Part shown: in pieces, positions 34,724-46,572 of the stretch
Numbering within the stretch: the first letter of the stretch is position 1
Layout of the letters: every line of letters begins with the position of its first letter
Origin: Conidiobolus incongruus B7586
Taxonomy: Eukaryota > Entomophthoromycota > Entomophthoromycetes > Entomophthorales > Conidiobolaceae
DNA: 46,572 bases
Direction of reading: 5' to 3'
Assembly (NCBI GenBank): GCA_000697335.1
Contig: JNEM01016540.1
Location: 1-46,572 of the forward strand
Program-made: the position numbers and the translations under genes
Notes under the pieces: generated by a model
What the model saw: only the letters and a program-made list of their open reading frames with translations
Databases searched by the model: none
What the model was told of the DNA's origin: nothing

Positions 34724-35087
34724 ATTATGTGATATTTATAATTGAAAGGCTATTCGAACGTATTTATTGAAAATCAATATATTATTAGAGTATTGCCTTC
34801 GTAATAAAATCCCAATTATGTTGCACAAATCAAATTATTATGAATGATGTTGACGAATTGAATTTATGGGTTGATGAGAAATTATTCCCATCATTCCAAC
34901 AAAATAATCATTCAATAAATACCACTGTTTTATTACCTTGTTCTTAATTATAATAATATTTGCAACCTTCCTTTAAGTGAATCAAAATCTCACCAATCTT
35001 AAATAAAACAGCAAATCTGAACACCTTTAGTTTAAAGTTTACATAACCATTCATATTATTTTACTACATTTAATTTAAAAAATCAAT
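34724..35087. promoter_or_regulatory. Bidirectional promoter region between CCT8 and PAT1
   Basis: 364 bp separate the two start codons, so both promoters and 5' UTRs must lie here. I do not recognise a specific factor site. Confidence 0.5.
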
Positions 35088-37203
35088 ATGGGTGAAGGAA
35101 ATCATCGAAGAGGTGGACCACCTCACCGAAAATATAATAATAACAATTCGAGAAATTCTAGACAAAATCATCATCAACCTCCTGATGAAGATGAAATGGA
35201 CCAATTCAATGATGAAACCTTTGGAATGGATATTGAGGATATGAGTAAGAATCAACGTTCTTAATTAACCTAAATTATCTTCTAATCTTTCTTAAACAGA
35301 GGAGGAATTTGACTTTGGTTCAACTATTTCTCAGCAGCCCACCCACAATTATAACTACAATCCTCTTCATAACCATGGTCCTTATGACGATTATTCCGGT
35401 CCAGCTAATCCTGAATGGGGTGGTGAGCCTAATAATTGGAACAATCAGTACGATCAACACAGTCCTATCGAAATGCAGGTATAGTTATATACTTTATTTT
35501 ATTGAATTCAAATTAATTTTTTTATATCTTGTATTATATCTTATGAATCTACAGCAAGGTAAATTCTGATTTTTCAACTTTTTTCAATCACTAATTTATT
35601 TTTAGGTCAATATGGTTACCAACAAATGCAGCAAATTCCATACACTGGTCCTGAATATGATGCTCAAGCTCATAATGTTTATAACATGGATCCCCTTCAT
35701 GCCAGTTTAATGCAAGCTGCTCCTATGCCTCCTCCTTATGATTGGGAAGCCGCCAGACTTGAGAGAAAAAAGGAGAGAGAACAAAGGGCTGTTAAAATGG
35801 CAAAATATGCTTGTCTAATGACACAATATGACAAAGATTATATTTCCCGTATCCAACTTTCTCAATTTATGAACTCAGTAAATGATCCCAATCAAGAAGA
35901 TTTTTATTATAAAACCTATCAGACTTTACATAACACAAATACTCCAACTGAGCCTAATAAGCATAAAGGAAAGCCTGAAGCCGTTAACAGAATGCAGCAG
36001 CAAATGAAGAGAATTATCAAAGAATCCCAAAAGAAAAAGGATCAACAAGTCACTGAAGTTGAAGGAACCCTCGGAAAGATTGCCCAAACTTCCTCTCGTA
36101 ATCCTAAAAAAGCACTTCAAATCATTTCAAAGACTAACCAAGCATCTCCTCCTGATTCTGCCGGCGCTTCTCCAAATATTGATGTTCCTAAAAGTGATTC
36201 TAGCAGATACCCATCCATGGGTATTAAATCAAATGCTACACTTACTCAATATCAACATAAAAGAATATTGCATCAAATCGAAGCCGTTTATGATTCTGTA
36301 CTCTTAACAGAACAATTAGCTCAAAACCGTCCTCAACAAGCTAAAGCTAATCAAGATAAAGAACAAGCTGAAAAATTCTTAGAATGGACTCGTGAAATTG
36401 ATGCAGCCGTTAAATCCACTTGGGAAAGATTAGAAGTTGAAGATATTAGTTCTATTCATCCTGTTCACCCTCTTATTCGATTCTTAAGCTACTCTAAAGG
36501 CAAAAAAATCATTCCCCGCGCTTTGAGAACTCAAAGACCAGAAAGAATCTTGAATTTTATCACTGTCATCATCCACAATTTTGAAATGCTTGATGTATGT
36601 AAAAATGGTATCTATCCTGTCAAGGGCCAACTTCCTCAATCTGTTTTGGATGAAGTTGATCTTTTCTTAGGTACTGTTATGCCTCCTATTATGAGTTACG
36701 TTAATGATGCACCTCTCCCCATTGCTAATGGTTTGCTCGCTTTATTCATGGATCGTTGTAACGTCGCTTGGGTCGCTCGTAGTAAAGTTGGATTAATTAT
36801 GCTGACCATTTTACTTAGTCGTATCGAAACACTCAGACAGTCTCAAGTTCCTCCTCTTAGCCCTGAGCAAGAGATTCAAATCACTCAGAGTATTGAACTC
36901 TTTAACCTTCTATTTACAATGCTCCACAAGCATTTGGCTACAATTTTCCCACCTCCTAGTTCCAACCAAGACGATATGCACGTCTGGCAATTCTTAGCAT
37001 CTCTATCCATTGGTTTGGTATTAGAACACCAACAAGAACTAGTAAAACAAGTTAGAGAAAAAGTTATGGAAACTCTCGACAGTGTCAGCAAAGGCAACGT
37101 ACCCCAAGAAATTGCCAACGCCAAGATCTCTAATGTAAATCTATTTTTACACGCCATCGGACTAGATGCTTCCCAAGTGATAACCACACAAATTCAAGCT
37201 TAA
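35088..37203 (+). CDS. PAT1: PAT1 mRNA decapping activator
   Basis: A P-body protein that links deadenylated mRNA, the DDX6/Dhh1 helicase, the Lsm1-7 ring and decapping. Four exons: 35088-35244, 35300-35478, a 4-nt micro-exon 35555-35558 (CAAG), and 35606-37203. Introns are 55, 76 and 47 bp, all GT-AG. The joined frame is 645 residues. The N-terminus has an RGG-like basic stretch and the DDX6-binding motif DQFNDETFG (residues 38-46), then an Asn/Gln/Pro-rich segment. After about residue 260 comes the helical C-terminal domain (for example HPLIRFLSYSKGKKIIPRAL and DVCKNG) that binds Lsm1-7 in known Pat1 proteins. Without the micro-exon the N-terminal exons and the large exon are out of frame. 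It is shorter than budding yeast Pat1. Confidence 0.93.
35555..35558 (+). other. Putative 4-nt micro-exon of PAT1
   Basis: CAAG lies between an acceptor CTACAG (ending 35554) and a donor GTAAAT (from 35559). It supplies exactly the phase needed to join ATG CAG (ending 35478) to GT CAA TAT (from 35606), giving Met-Gln-Gln-Gly-Gln-Tyr. Confidence 0.75.
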
Positions 37204-37704
37204 TTGTTAGTATCCACTCTCAGGCCACTATGACGTAATCTAAAACTATCATCCTTTTAATCATCTTTTTATTCGAAAATCTGAAGATATTCTCCAAAAC
37301 AATTAAAGCTTAATTGATGAATAACCTACTATAATATTAATATTCTTATATTTTACATAATAATACATCCAACTTTTAGTATTGTAAATAATTATCATTA
37401 ACCGAATTAAAATCAATATTTTGATGTTAAATATTTTAAAAAATATAGCCATGTTTATAAAATAAGTATAAAATTTGTTTATTAGATCTAATATATCTAA
37501 TACAATATTTAATCAAAATAAATGAAATTAATTAAAATTAAAATTATCAACTAATTATAAATTATTTACAATTTATGTAATCTAAAATGAATTTTCCAAG
37601 TCCCATAGATTAATCATAAACCAAATTCAAAAATAAATGATTTCATTCATTCTTTTAAATGAATACATACTCAATAAAAAATATCAATATTAATATTAAT
37701 TAAT
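37204..37704. other. Intergenic region between PAT1 and VPS39
   Basis: AT-rich, about 500 bp, holding the PAT1 3' UTR and the VPS39 promoter. Nothing further is recognised. Confidence 0.6.
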
Positions 37705-40700
37705 ATGTACGAAGCCTTTCATTCAATAAATATCGTTGAAAAATTAAATCATAAAATCGAAAGTATTTTTGGCAATGGTAATTTAAAAAGTTAAATTATG
37801 AATTTAGCTGGTAATTGTCTTTGATTAGATAAACTTCTATACGTTGGAACTAGTTCTGGCACTTTATTAATTTATGAATGTTTGCAAATTGAAGATAAAG
37901 AAGGTTCAATTATCTATCTAATACTATTTCACTATTATTCACCCATTACTTAGATTCTCTATACACCGATGAATATGGACAACATTTCACCATCAAATTA
38001 AAACAGGAGATCAAATCATTTTCGAGAAAAGCAATAGAACAAATAGATTACATTAAAGAAATCGGCAGTTTGGTCGTACTAAGCGACAATATGGTCCAAC
38101 TTTACGATGTAACCGATTTAAAATTACAAACGCAATTTCCTCAAAGTAGGGGCTGTGGACTGTTTGCACTGAACAGCGGTGTGGAACTATTGAATCCAGA
38201 AACTAAAAAACCCGATACGGAAGGCATTCCAAGCCTTACCACGAGATTATGCATATCAGTCAAACGCAAATTACATATGGTAGTATGGTCCGATAGCGAA
38301 TATTTGGGGGATCAATGTATGGAATACGCATTACCAGATAGAGTTCGAAATATGAAATTCGTATCGTCTACCAAACTGTGTATCAGTTTATCTAAGGATA
38401 TGGTCATGCTGGATTTAATCAGTGGCAAGCTGGAGGACATGTTCCAAACACCTCCCCCCAGTTCGGGCTTAGCATCCGGATTTACAGGTGATTTGATCAC
38501 TGGTGCATCCAATCTGACTACCAGTTTAACGGAATTTGGTCTCAGTGCTGCAATGTCTACTATCAATTACAAAGGATATAAACCTCCAATGCTGAAGATC
38601 AATGACAAAGAATTAGTTATTACAAAAGATGGTAATATCACATAATATAACTATATTTAAATATTAACAATTATTCAGATAAAGGCGTATTCATTAATAA
38701 TGAAGGAAAGCCAATCAGACAGCAATCTATTGATTGGGGAGGATATCCATATGATTTAGGTAAAAGGAGTGTTTCTAAAATTGTACAATTAATATAAATT
38801 ATGATGCCTAGGTTTTTCATTCCCATATTTAATTGGAGTATTACCCAAATCTATTGAAATAAGAAACAGCGAAAGCTTTCAACTTGTCCAGAGCTTAGAC
38901 ATTCAATCTGCATTCCTTATTACCAAGGGAAATCAACCTTATGTAGCCAGTACAACGAGCATATGGAAACTTGTTCCTACTCATTTCGCCAATCAAGTAA
39001 CTCAATATTCATTCATCAGACGATCACTAAAAATATTAAATTGATTTAGATTAACGAACTCACATCTAAAAAATTCTACTCAGAAGCCCTCACACTACTC
39101 GATTTAAACAGAGACAGAATCACGGAAATAAAAACACAAAGTGTGAAACAAATCCAAACTTTACATGCATACGATCTATTCTATCAAAAAAAGTTTGACG
39201 ATGCATTCAACCTATTCCGACAGGTTGAAGGAGATGTCAAATGGGTGGTGTCTTTGTTCCCCGAAAAGATAACTGGTCCCGATTTCGATCGTGATATGCC
39301 CGAATTTATGAAGGAAATTAATATCTCTAAGAGAGGTGAGGATACCGAAGATAAAAGAGAAAAAGACAAAGAAAGTAAAGATGAGGATGAGAGCGACAAA
39401 AAGCCTTGGGAAATGGTCGATGAAGGTATTATAAAATATTATTATCACATTCTAGCATATAATATCTAATCAATTTATAGAAATTTTATTATCTCCAGAT
39501 TGCCTAACCTCTTTGACCAAGTATTTAACAGATACTAGAACTTCATTAAATGTCAGAATTCTTCATCACAACAATCCATCACCTCCTACCTCGCCCAAAT
39601 CTAATACATCGCTATCTCCCCGATTGGCACCACCACCTCCATTAAGCTTAAATCAATTGACACAAGCTGCAAGTCTCACAGATACTACATTGGTTCGAGT
39701 GTACTTGATCCACAATCCCTCATTGATTGGACCATTACTCAGAGTCAAGAACTACTGCAATGTATCGCAAGTCGAAACACTATTAATGTCGGCACATAAG
39801 TATAGAGAACTGTTTGATCTCTACTATACCAAAGAACTCCACAGAAAATCTCTGACATTGCTATCAAAGTAATCATATCAAATTGAGTTTTAATGATCAA
39901 TATCAAATACACATTTATTAGGTTGAATCATGCTAACGAAGTGAATGCACCACCTCCATTCAATACAATCGATCCAATGATACAATACTTACAGAAATTG
40001 GGTAATAATTACTTGGATTTGATCCTAGAATTCTCAACACCCTATCTCACTTCCAATCCTGAAGAAGCTATGGAGATATTCACATTGGATAGCATGGAAG
40101 TGGAAAAACTCAACAGAGACAAGGTGCTAAATCATCTGACACAAGTGAATCCCCAACTCGGTATCCAATACCTCAACCACGTGATTACTTACTGGAAAGA
40201 CACTTCACCCAAGTTACATAACGCATTGGCAATTTGTATTTGGATTGTATTGAGAATTCGCCAAGTGGATTTAACAATATTGACACTGGACTCATGTCCC
40301 CAACAATCAATAACGAGTCGCCAGAATTGGATGTACAAACCAATTATCAGCAATTGCTTACATTCTTAAAATCTTCTACCTACTATCGTCCAGAAAAAAT
40401 TTTAGGTCGACTACCCCCTGAAGGTAAGCTCAAATTCCATCATTCAATCAAACTAAATAATTCACATAATTGATCCTAGGCCTATGGAGAGTGAGAACCG
40501 TATTACTCAGTAGAATGAATTTACACCGTCCAGCTCTCCACATTCTGGTGCACCGACTCCACAGCTATTCGGAAGCGGAGCAGTACTGTTGCCAAATCAA
40601 AACACCCGAAGTGTTCTGCTTCTTACTGCAAGAGTACTTGGATCCTGAAGTCACTAAACAGCCCTTGATTGATCCAGCTGTCGAACTGATGATTCGATAC

Positions 40701-41174
40701 GGTGGTTGGATTTCAACGCATCAGGTAATGATCCACATTGTATATATTCCACTGAATTACAAAATAACTCATATGTGCTAGGCATTAACCATGCTACCAC
40801 CCACAGTCCCCATGAAAACACTTTTACCATTCTTTGAAAAATCGCTACGCGGCCAAATGCGAGTGAAGGACAGCAACCTCATCTATCTAAATATCCTCAA
40901 AAGTGAAAAACTCAAACTTCAACACCAAATCATCACACAACACTCCAAATCCGTGTCCATCAACGAGCATACGCTGTGCCGCGTGTGTCTCAAACGCATC
41001 GGCACCTCCGTCCTCGTCATCTACCCCAACCAAATCGTCGTCCACTACTCCTGCCAATCCAAATTCGAAGCAGGGGTCAAATTCGACCCTAATCACTCAA
41101 GCATTGTAGGTAGTTACCATACGCAAAATTCTTTACCCACCAATTCCTTACCTACTACTAATTCGTTGATTTAA
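37705..41174 (+). CDS. VPS39: VPS39/VAM6 HOPS subunit, with one-base frame disruption
   Basis: A large tethering protein of the HOPS complex that binds Rab7/Ypt7 at the vacuole or late endosome. Ten exons: 37705-37777, 37829-37903, 37954-38631, 38679-38759, 38812-38996, 39050-39425, 39481-39868, 39922-40423, 40480-40724, 40782-41174; introns are 47-57 bp. The N-terminal CNH beta-propeller starts MYEAFHSINIVEKL and includes LLYVGTSSGTLLIYE. Clathrin-type helical repeats follow. The C-terminal domain CRVCLKRIGTSVLVIYPNQI then VVHYSC is the hallmark VPS39 zinc motif. In exon 8, near 40228-40236, the frame slips by one missing base: upstream reads KLHNALA, downstream reads LYLDCIENSP in another frame, and both flanks are family-like. 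Total exon length is 2996 nt, one short of 999 codons. It is either a base error in the assembly or a real lesion. Confidence 0.92.
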
Positions 41175-41463
41175 TAAAATATTGCTATAATTCATTAATG
41201 AATAATTTGGAATTTAGTAGAATTAGTGGGATATATTTTTAGGGAAAATTCAAACAGCATTATTCAATATACTAAATCAAATATGAATTCCTTCAATTAA
41301 GTGTTGATATTTAACCAATTTTGAAATTTATTAAACCCATTTATTATTTATCAATTTATAAGTCATAAATATAATTTTTTTATTTTTAAAGTACAATAAA
41401 CATTAATAATTTAAATCAATTTAAAATTGGAATAATTTTGATTTAGCGTGTCCTAAAAATAAA
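41175..41463. terminator. Convergent 3' region of VPS39 and NUP155
   Basis: 289 AT-rich bases between the two stop codons, which must hold both poly(A) sites. AATAAA-like signals occur on both strands (for example AATAAA near 41396 and 41458). No gene is seen. Confidence 0.5.
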
Positions 41464-44400
41464 TTAATAATTGAAAAATACTAAATCAATAAAATTTACT
41501 TCGGCAGATCTCTTCGTTGGCAATTTCACCAATTTTTCGTCTCTCTGATTATACAATTTTTCTAAGATGTTTTCATTCTCAAAAGATCTAAATCAATAGA
41601 ATCAGTTGTTGAAATACTATATGAAACAAGTGATTACTTGAGAGATTGTATTCCATGCTTAGCAATGTAACTCTCTCTGAGGAGTCCTAATTGTCTATTT
41701 AAGAATGCCATAGGTTCCGAATTATTCCAAGGTGGAAGCTAAAATAAGTTAGAAGAGCTCGAAAGACTGAAATTGGAGAGCTAATTACCTTGCCAATTCG
41801 GAGGCCTTCCCAATATAGAAGCACATCGGCCATTGGGAATCCGCAGAGTTCCATAGTACCCCAGACCCAGAGGTCGGGGAGGTAACTTTGCTGGAGCCAG
41901 TGGTAATTAAGTAGAATGTGATTGATCATAGGGGGTGGAAACATTGGTGAATTCGTCGATAAATTGTCGTAGATAACGCGAATGCCCATCTGAATTTGTT
42001 CAGATGCGGATTCTGGGTACTGCTGATGAAGGTAGGTGATGCACGACTGCCACGTGTCCTTGATAAATGAGGGATCGATCGTTGTTGAGAGTTCCAGGAG
42101 ATTGAACAGTGCGACGTACTGACGTTGCGGAATAACGTACTTGTTGAGTAATTCGTCCGCAGTTAGGAGAGCATGCGGTGGTAATATTTCAGGATTTTTG
42201 AAGGGAAATGGTACTGTATCATATAGTTGGAGTTGAATTCTGCCAACCTAAGATAGTAATAGTTAGTGAAAAGAATATTGAATAGTAAAATGAAAAATAC
42301 TTACTTTCATAGAGCATTCAAGTTCGTCAAGTCTATCATTAATTATAGTGTTAGATTTATCTGGATCAATCCTACGTAGGTAGGACACCGCAAATACTAA
42401 ATACTCTACGCGTTTATCAATAGTAATCTTCAAACTAAAATAGATTTAATAAGATAATTCATTTGGTATATTTAATGAAATCTACCTCGTATCGAAAGCA
42501 AGTTGACTATAAACAGCCGAAACTTTTTGAAAATCCAATTTGGCTTTATAGTGATTGATAAGTGCTTCGAGTTTGGGAATACTCGTAGGGTGTGATGATA
42601 GGAATGGAACGAGTGACAAAGTATCGATCTAACCAATATCATTTTTAGTCAATAAGTTTATATATGCTGATAAAAAAGGTTTACCTTAAGTAACAAATCC
42701 TTCTGATTGTCCAATAAATATTGATACACTAGATTATGAAAGTATTGATCTTCCACCTGAGGACACGTTTGGCACAATTCATCCAACATGGTCTTATATC
42801 TAGGATGTTGCTCCATAGATTTGAGTGTCGTGAATAGGACTCGATAGATGGAAACGTGAGGGGGATCGGAATCGTATTGGGACGAATTGCTAGATACTGC
42901 AACCTAAATAATATGAATATCATTATTGAAGATTATAAAAATATTTGGAATTTACCTTATTAGCATGATGTAGAATTAAATCAATAGCGCCTAAATGAAT
43001 TATATTAGTCAAATAGATATCAATAACTTAAAACCATATGAATACCTGAAAAATAGTCCAAATTAATAAATTGCTGAACGAAGTAACATAATCTTTCGTG
43101 CGATAAACTGGCGATTGGTTGGGTCAAGTATCTGGCAATCAAAAATTAATAAATATTTTAGTATGAATATGAAATGATAATCATTACTTGAGGCATTCCT
43201 TCAAATAATCAAACTTGACCCCATGGTGCATCTGCGTATCGATATTGGTAGCCAATTGCAAGTACTGCTCAGCCTGCAGTAGAGTTAACGCTTCCGCGGG
43301 ATACAGGGACGAACACTTGTTGGACAAAGTGTTAGCCAGGACATTATTTCTTTGGATATCGAACAAGAGCGCCGAAGTCTGAGCAAACCAGTACGTCAAC
43401 TCATTGAGTATCTCCTTACCAACGGGCGTGGTGACTAAATGGTCCAGTTGGAAGGTGTCGACATTGGCTAACATCGGCTTGTTATCAACCAATAGGGACC
43501 AGTCCCAGCGCGCTTCGTCCAAGTTCAAGTGGGACGAAATTAGGATAAACAGTTCGCAAACTCCCAAAATGTACTTGACGAGCTTTTTTACCTCGAAGAA
43601 GTAGGATCTCTCCGTCGGCGTTTGGCAATGTGTAGATTCCGTGTAGTACGGTTCGATTTTATCTAAAATTTGGAGGAATTCTTCCAATTGGGATTTAATC
43701 TGGGTGGGGATCCACTCCGTGATGATGGCTTCTTTCTTGGCTTTATCGTGTTTGATCAGAGATTTGCGCCAGACTAGTGACAAGATTTGGATCAAGTAAA
43801 GAGTGATACCATGAAGCTTTTCTTTGAACGAAACTTGAGCGATTGAGGGTAATGGTTTGCCAATCACATCCAAGTGTGGATAGTGGGAAGGTGTAATCAA
43901 ATTAGCAAAAAGAGGAACACTCGTTTCAGTCATGTCAAAGAAGAGTTTAATCACCTTAGTATCCAGTTCATTGGATGAAGTATCTAAATCTGGAATGAGG
44001 TGAGAACTGTACGAGAGAGATTTGCGGTTCAAAAGTGCCAAACTCATAGTGGTAGTAAAAGGAGATCCATAGAAAGAGATAAACTGATCCAAGATAGCCT
44101 TTTGAGGGGGGTCTTGATGTAAAATCTGTGCCAATTGGTCAATAGGTCTCGGGAGTGCAAAAAAGTACACTTTACAAAATGACACGACCATAAAGTGTCG
44201 AGGGGGTGAAAACAGCTGAATACCCCAAGAAGATAAGTTGGTAGTGGTGATACTTTGGCTCGATCCTGAAGAACTCTTAAAAAGCTTGGTTAACATTGTT
44301 GCAGGAACTTCGTAGATTTGCCAAGCCTCGAAATCTGCACCCAATTGGATACTTTCAAAAGTTTCCCAAGATTGGAAAGCGGAAGTAGGATTGCTGAAGT

Positions 44401-45820
44401 TGTAGGATGAAAGTTTGCCCAGCGGATAGGTGATAATGAACTTGCTGGAATCGCATGAGGAACCGCCATACATTAGAGAAACGCCATGATTGAAGAATGA
44501 AGCGGATTTGGGATTTGATGGAATATTCATTGATTGAACTGGAGGGCTTTTGACAAATGCAATCTTCAAATTTTGGGCAGTTTGGGTGATGCTGGATTCT
44601 GTTAACAATTGGAGATATATCCTATGGCCTAAATGACTTATAGCAACAAGATGAATTGCATCTGATTGTGAAAGAGGGACAATATGCAAGGATTGTATCG
44701 AGATCGGTATCTGAGTGTTAGTATAGGGTGATTGAGAATTGTGCTGGAGTGCTTGAGTCTTTAAATCAGAGAATTTCGTCACCAATCGAAAATTAGGACT
44801 TTCTTTAGTTCCTAGTGAAAACACTTGAACTAGAGAACATTGGTGCAAACAATATAACAATCTCCTTGAAGCATCAATGACCATATCAATGATGGTAGAA
44901 GGTGGAGTTGAAATGACTGGAATATTAATCAACGATCCTAAAAAGGATCGATTCAAACAGATGAGTTTCGTTTCGTTGAAGAATAGCGATTCACGGTGGT
45001 TATATCTCAATTCGTAAATAAACCCATCCTGGCCAGCGAAGTAAAGTCTTCTACAATCTTCGTCATATGCGATAGAAGTGAAGGATAAACCACTGGGAAT
45101 TTGACAGCTGACATGTGTATGAATGATTCTAATTTGATCCTCAGCAATTTGCAAACCGTACATCGATATCTTTTGAGGAGTACAAACTATCAACAGTTTG
45201 TTAATATCTTCGTTGAAAATATCGGGATTTGTAGGAGTAATGGCCAAATTAGTGATATTGTTTTCCGTAGGTTCTTGAAATTCCAATACCAATTTACTAA
45301 AAAATTCAATTAATATAATAAGAATGTAACATATACTATCATATTACCCATCGATAGGATCCCAAAATCTAGCGCAATGAGAGTGATATGAGTATACTTT
45401 CTCTATTTCCGAAGAAAATTTAAACGTAACTCGTGTTTCATCGACTATAGGAGTAGGTTAATAACTAATATTGACATGATTTAAATTAATTACGATTGGA
45501 ATGAAAGCCAGAAGCACCTTCCAAATCAATAGTCTTGACGAGTTTAGGACCTTGCCAGGGATTTGGAGGTGTATAACTCGTAGGTTGGTCATCTATCAAC
45601 AAGATTAGAAAATGAAAAAATAAATAAATAAAATATAAATACTCTTGATTAAATCAATTAGATCTAATTTATTGGGAACTTTGTCAACCTGCTGGTTAAT
45701 ATGATAAAGTAAGTGGGTCCAAGTAGAATTTGAACCCGATTGGGATGTTGGTTGACCTTCACCACCCAAATTACTACCAAACCCAGTATTCATTGGTTGT
45801 AGTTGATTATTAGTAAACAT
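41464..45820 (-). CDS. NUP170: Nup155/Nup170-type inner-ring nucleoporin
   Basis: A large scaffold nucleoporin of the inner ring of the nuclear pore, with an N-terminal beta-propeller and C-terminal helical solenoid. Twelve exons: 45643-45820, 45494-45592, 45348-45444, 43188-45296, 43046-43131, 42956-42990, 42685-42903, 42486-42628, 42305-42434, 41789-42247, 41638-41738, 41464-41587; GT-AG introns are 49-57 bp. All phases agree, giving 1259 residues, slightly short of the usual 1390-1500. The start is MFTNNQLQPMNTGFGS; the propeller includes RFWDPIDGKLVLEF and IAYDEDCRRLYFAGQDGFIY then ELRYNHRE. Later blocks such as PAEALTLLQAEQYLQLATNI, LCYFVQQFINLDYFSGAIDL and KRVEYLVFAVSYL fit the solenoid of the family. 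It is convergent with VPS39. Yeasts with two paralogues call them NUP157 and NUP170; the symbol is by homology. Confidence 0.88.
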
Positions 45821-46486
45821 TAATCAAATATTTATATGAATTTAATAGGGTAATTTTTAAAGATTGTTAAAATAAATAATTTAAAATTATTTAAAATTAT
45901 TATATTTTATATAATTTGATTAATGCTAATAAATTATTAAATAATACTTGTTTTGAATATGTAATATTAAAATACATGGGCCACGAATGGAATCATTTTT
46001 AAAATTTGGTTTCCAGTTTTTAAGTTTATGGGATTGAGATTTGTTAATTTATTTAATTATTGTTTTTGTTTTAGATATAAACCAATTTTGATATAGTTTT
46101 TGGGATAGATTGCTAATTACATATTATATAGGAAATTTGATTAGTTTTATTGTTATGTTAATCTGCCTATAAATTTAATAACATTAATATGTGCTATATT
46201 TACATAAACTAAATCATTAATACTAAACTATATAATCTATTTTAATTTTTATAATTATATAATCCATTCAAACTAATAAATTATGAATATATTCAATATA
46301 AATTAAGTAGCTAAAGGATAATTAATATGTCAAAATTATCATAATCTTTAAGAAGATTTTATTAAACATTTTCTATTGATAAAACTGTAATCTAATTAAA
46401 TTTAAATAAAATTTAATATTTTTAATTTTTATCATTAATTTTCATAACTATTCCAATAAATTATTAAATAATAATTTTGCATTTTA
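45821..46486. other. AT-rich region upstream of NUP170
   Basis: Presumed promoter followed by AT-rich intergenic DNA; no gene is supported. Confidence 0.55.
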
Positions 46487-46572
46487 TTACTTTGTAATTT
46501 AAATAATAGGAATTTTTTGTGATTGAAAAAAAATAAACATTTTAATATATAAAAAATAAAAATAAATATATA
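46487..46572. mobile_element. mariner-type DNA transposon, terminal part, cut by window end
   Basis: After TA (46485-46486) the sequence TTACTTTGTAATTTAAATAA, then TAGGAATTTTTTGTGATTGA, matches the left terminal region of copies A, C and D and continues to the end of the window. At least one more copy therefore lies to the right of this window. Confidence 0.82.

Noticed and set aside
1-46572. CRISPR arrays, bacterial operons, defence or biosynthetic clusters
   Set aside because: The window is eukaryotic, with spliced genes and pol III tRNA. No regularly spaced repeats were seen and neighbouring genes serve unrelated housekeeping roles.

Overview
This is an AT-rich eukaryotic nuclear window, most likely from an early-diverging fungus. 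Evidence: spliceosomal introns of only 47-93 bp with GTAAGT/GTAATT-type donors and TTTAG/NNCAG acceptors; standard stop codons; fungal-type housekeeping proteins; a secreted tyrosinase. A Conidiobolus-like or other zoopagomycete fungus would fit, but the exact lineage is inference.

Layout. (1) 1-1499: the 5' part of an ATP-citrate lyase gene (minus), cut by the window edge. (2) About 1.5-15.4 kb: a gene desert holding a transposon graveyard. It has several decayed mariner-type (DD34D) elements of about 1.31 kb with TA target duplications, one Tc1-like element nested in one of them, one mariner nested in another, and an unclassified 371-bp insertion with 11-bp flanking repeats. A perfect 19-base Tn5/Nextera mosaic end lies inside this block (13713-13731) and marks an assembly artefact. 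(3) 15707-17350: an intronless secreted tyrosinase (minus). (4) 17.4-22.8 kb: AT-rich intergenic DNA with a solo LTR at about 21393-21696. (5) 22839-24083: an amino-acid/auxin permease family transporter (plus). (6) 24931-25610: an Aly/REF (Yra1-type) mRNA export factor (minus). (7) 25.6-29.8 kb: gene-free. (8) 29814-31594: a CaMKK/Sak1-like protein kinase with five exons (plus), then tRNA-Thr(UGU) (minus). (9) 32856-37203: divergent CCT8 (minus) and PAT1 (plus), 364 bp apart. (10) 37705-45820: convergent VPS39 (plus, 10 exons) and Nup155/Nup170 (minus, 12 exons). (11) The window ends inside the start of another mariner copy at 46487.

The genes serve unrelated housekeeping roles (acetyl-CoA supply, mRNA export, mRNA decay, protein folding, vacuolar tethering, nuclear pore) and form no operon-like or single-pathway system. 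The most notable points are: a repeat-directed C-to-T/G-to-A mutation signature in the transposons (RIP-like); a 4-nt micro-exon needed to join the PAT1 reading frame; a one-base frame disruption in VPS39; and the adapter sequence showing that the contig join near 13.7 kb is unreliable. I found no convincing new multi-gene system.
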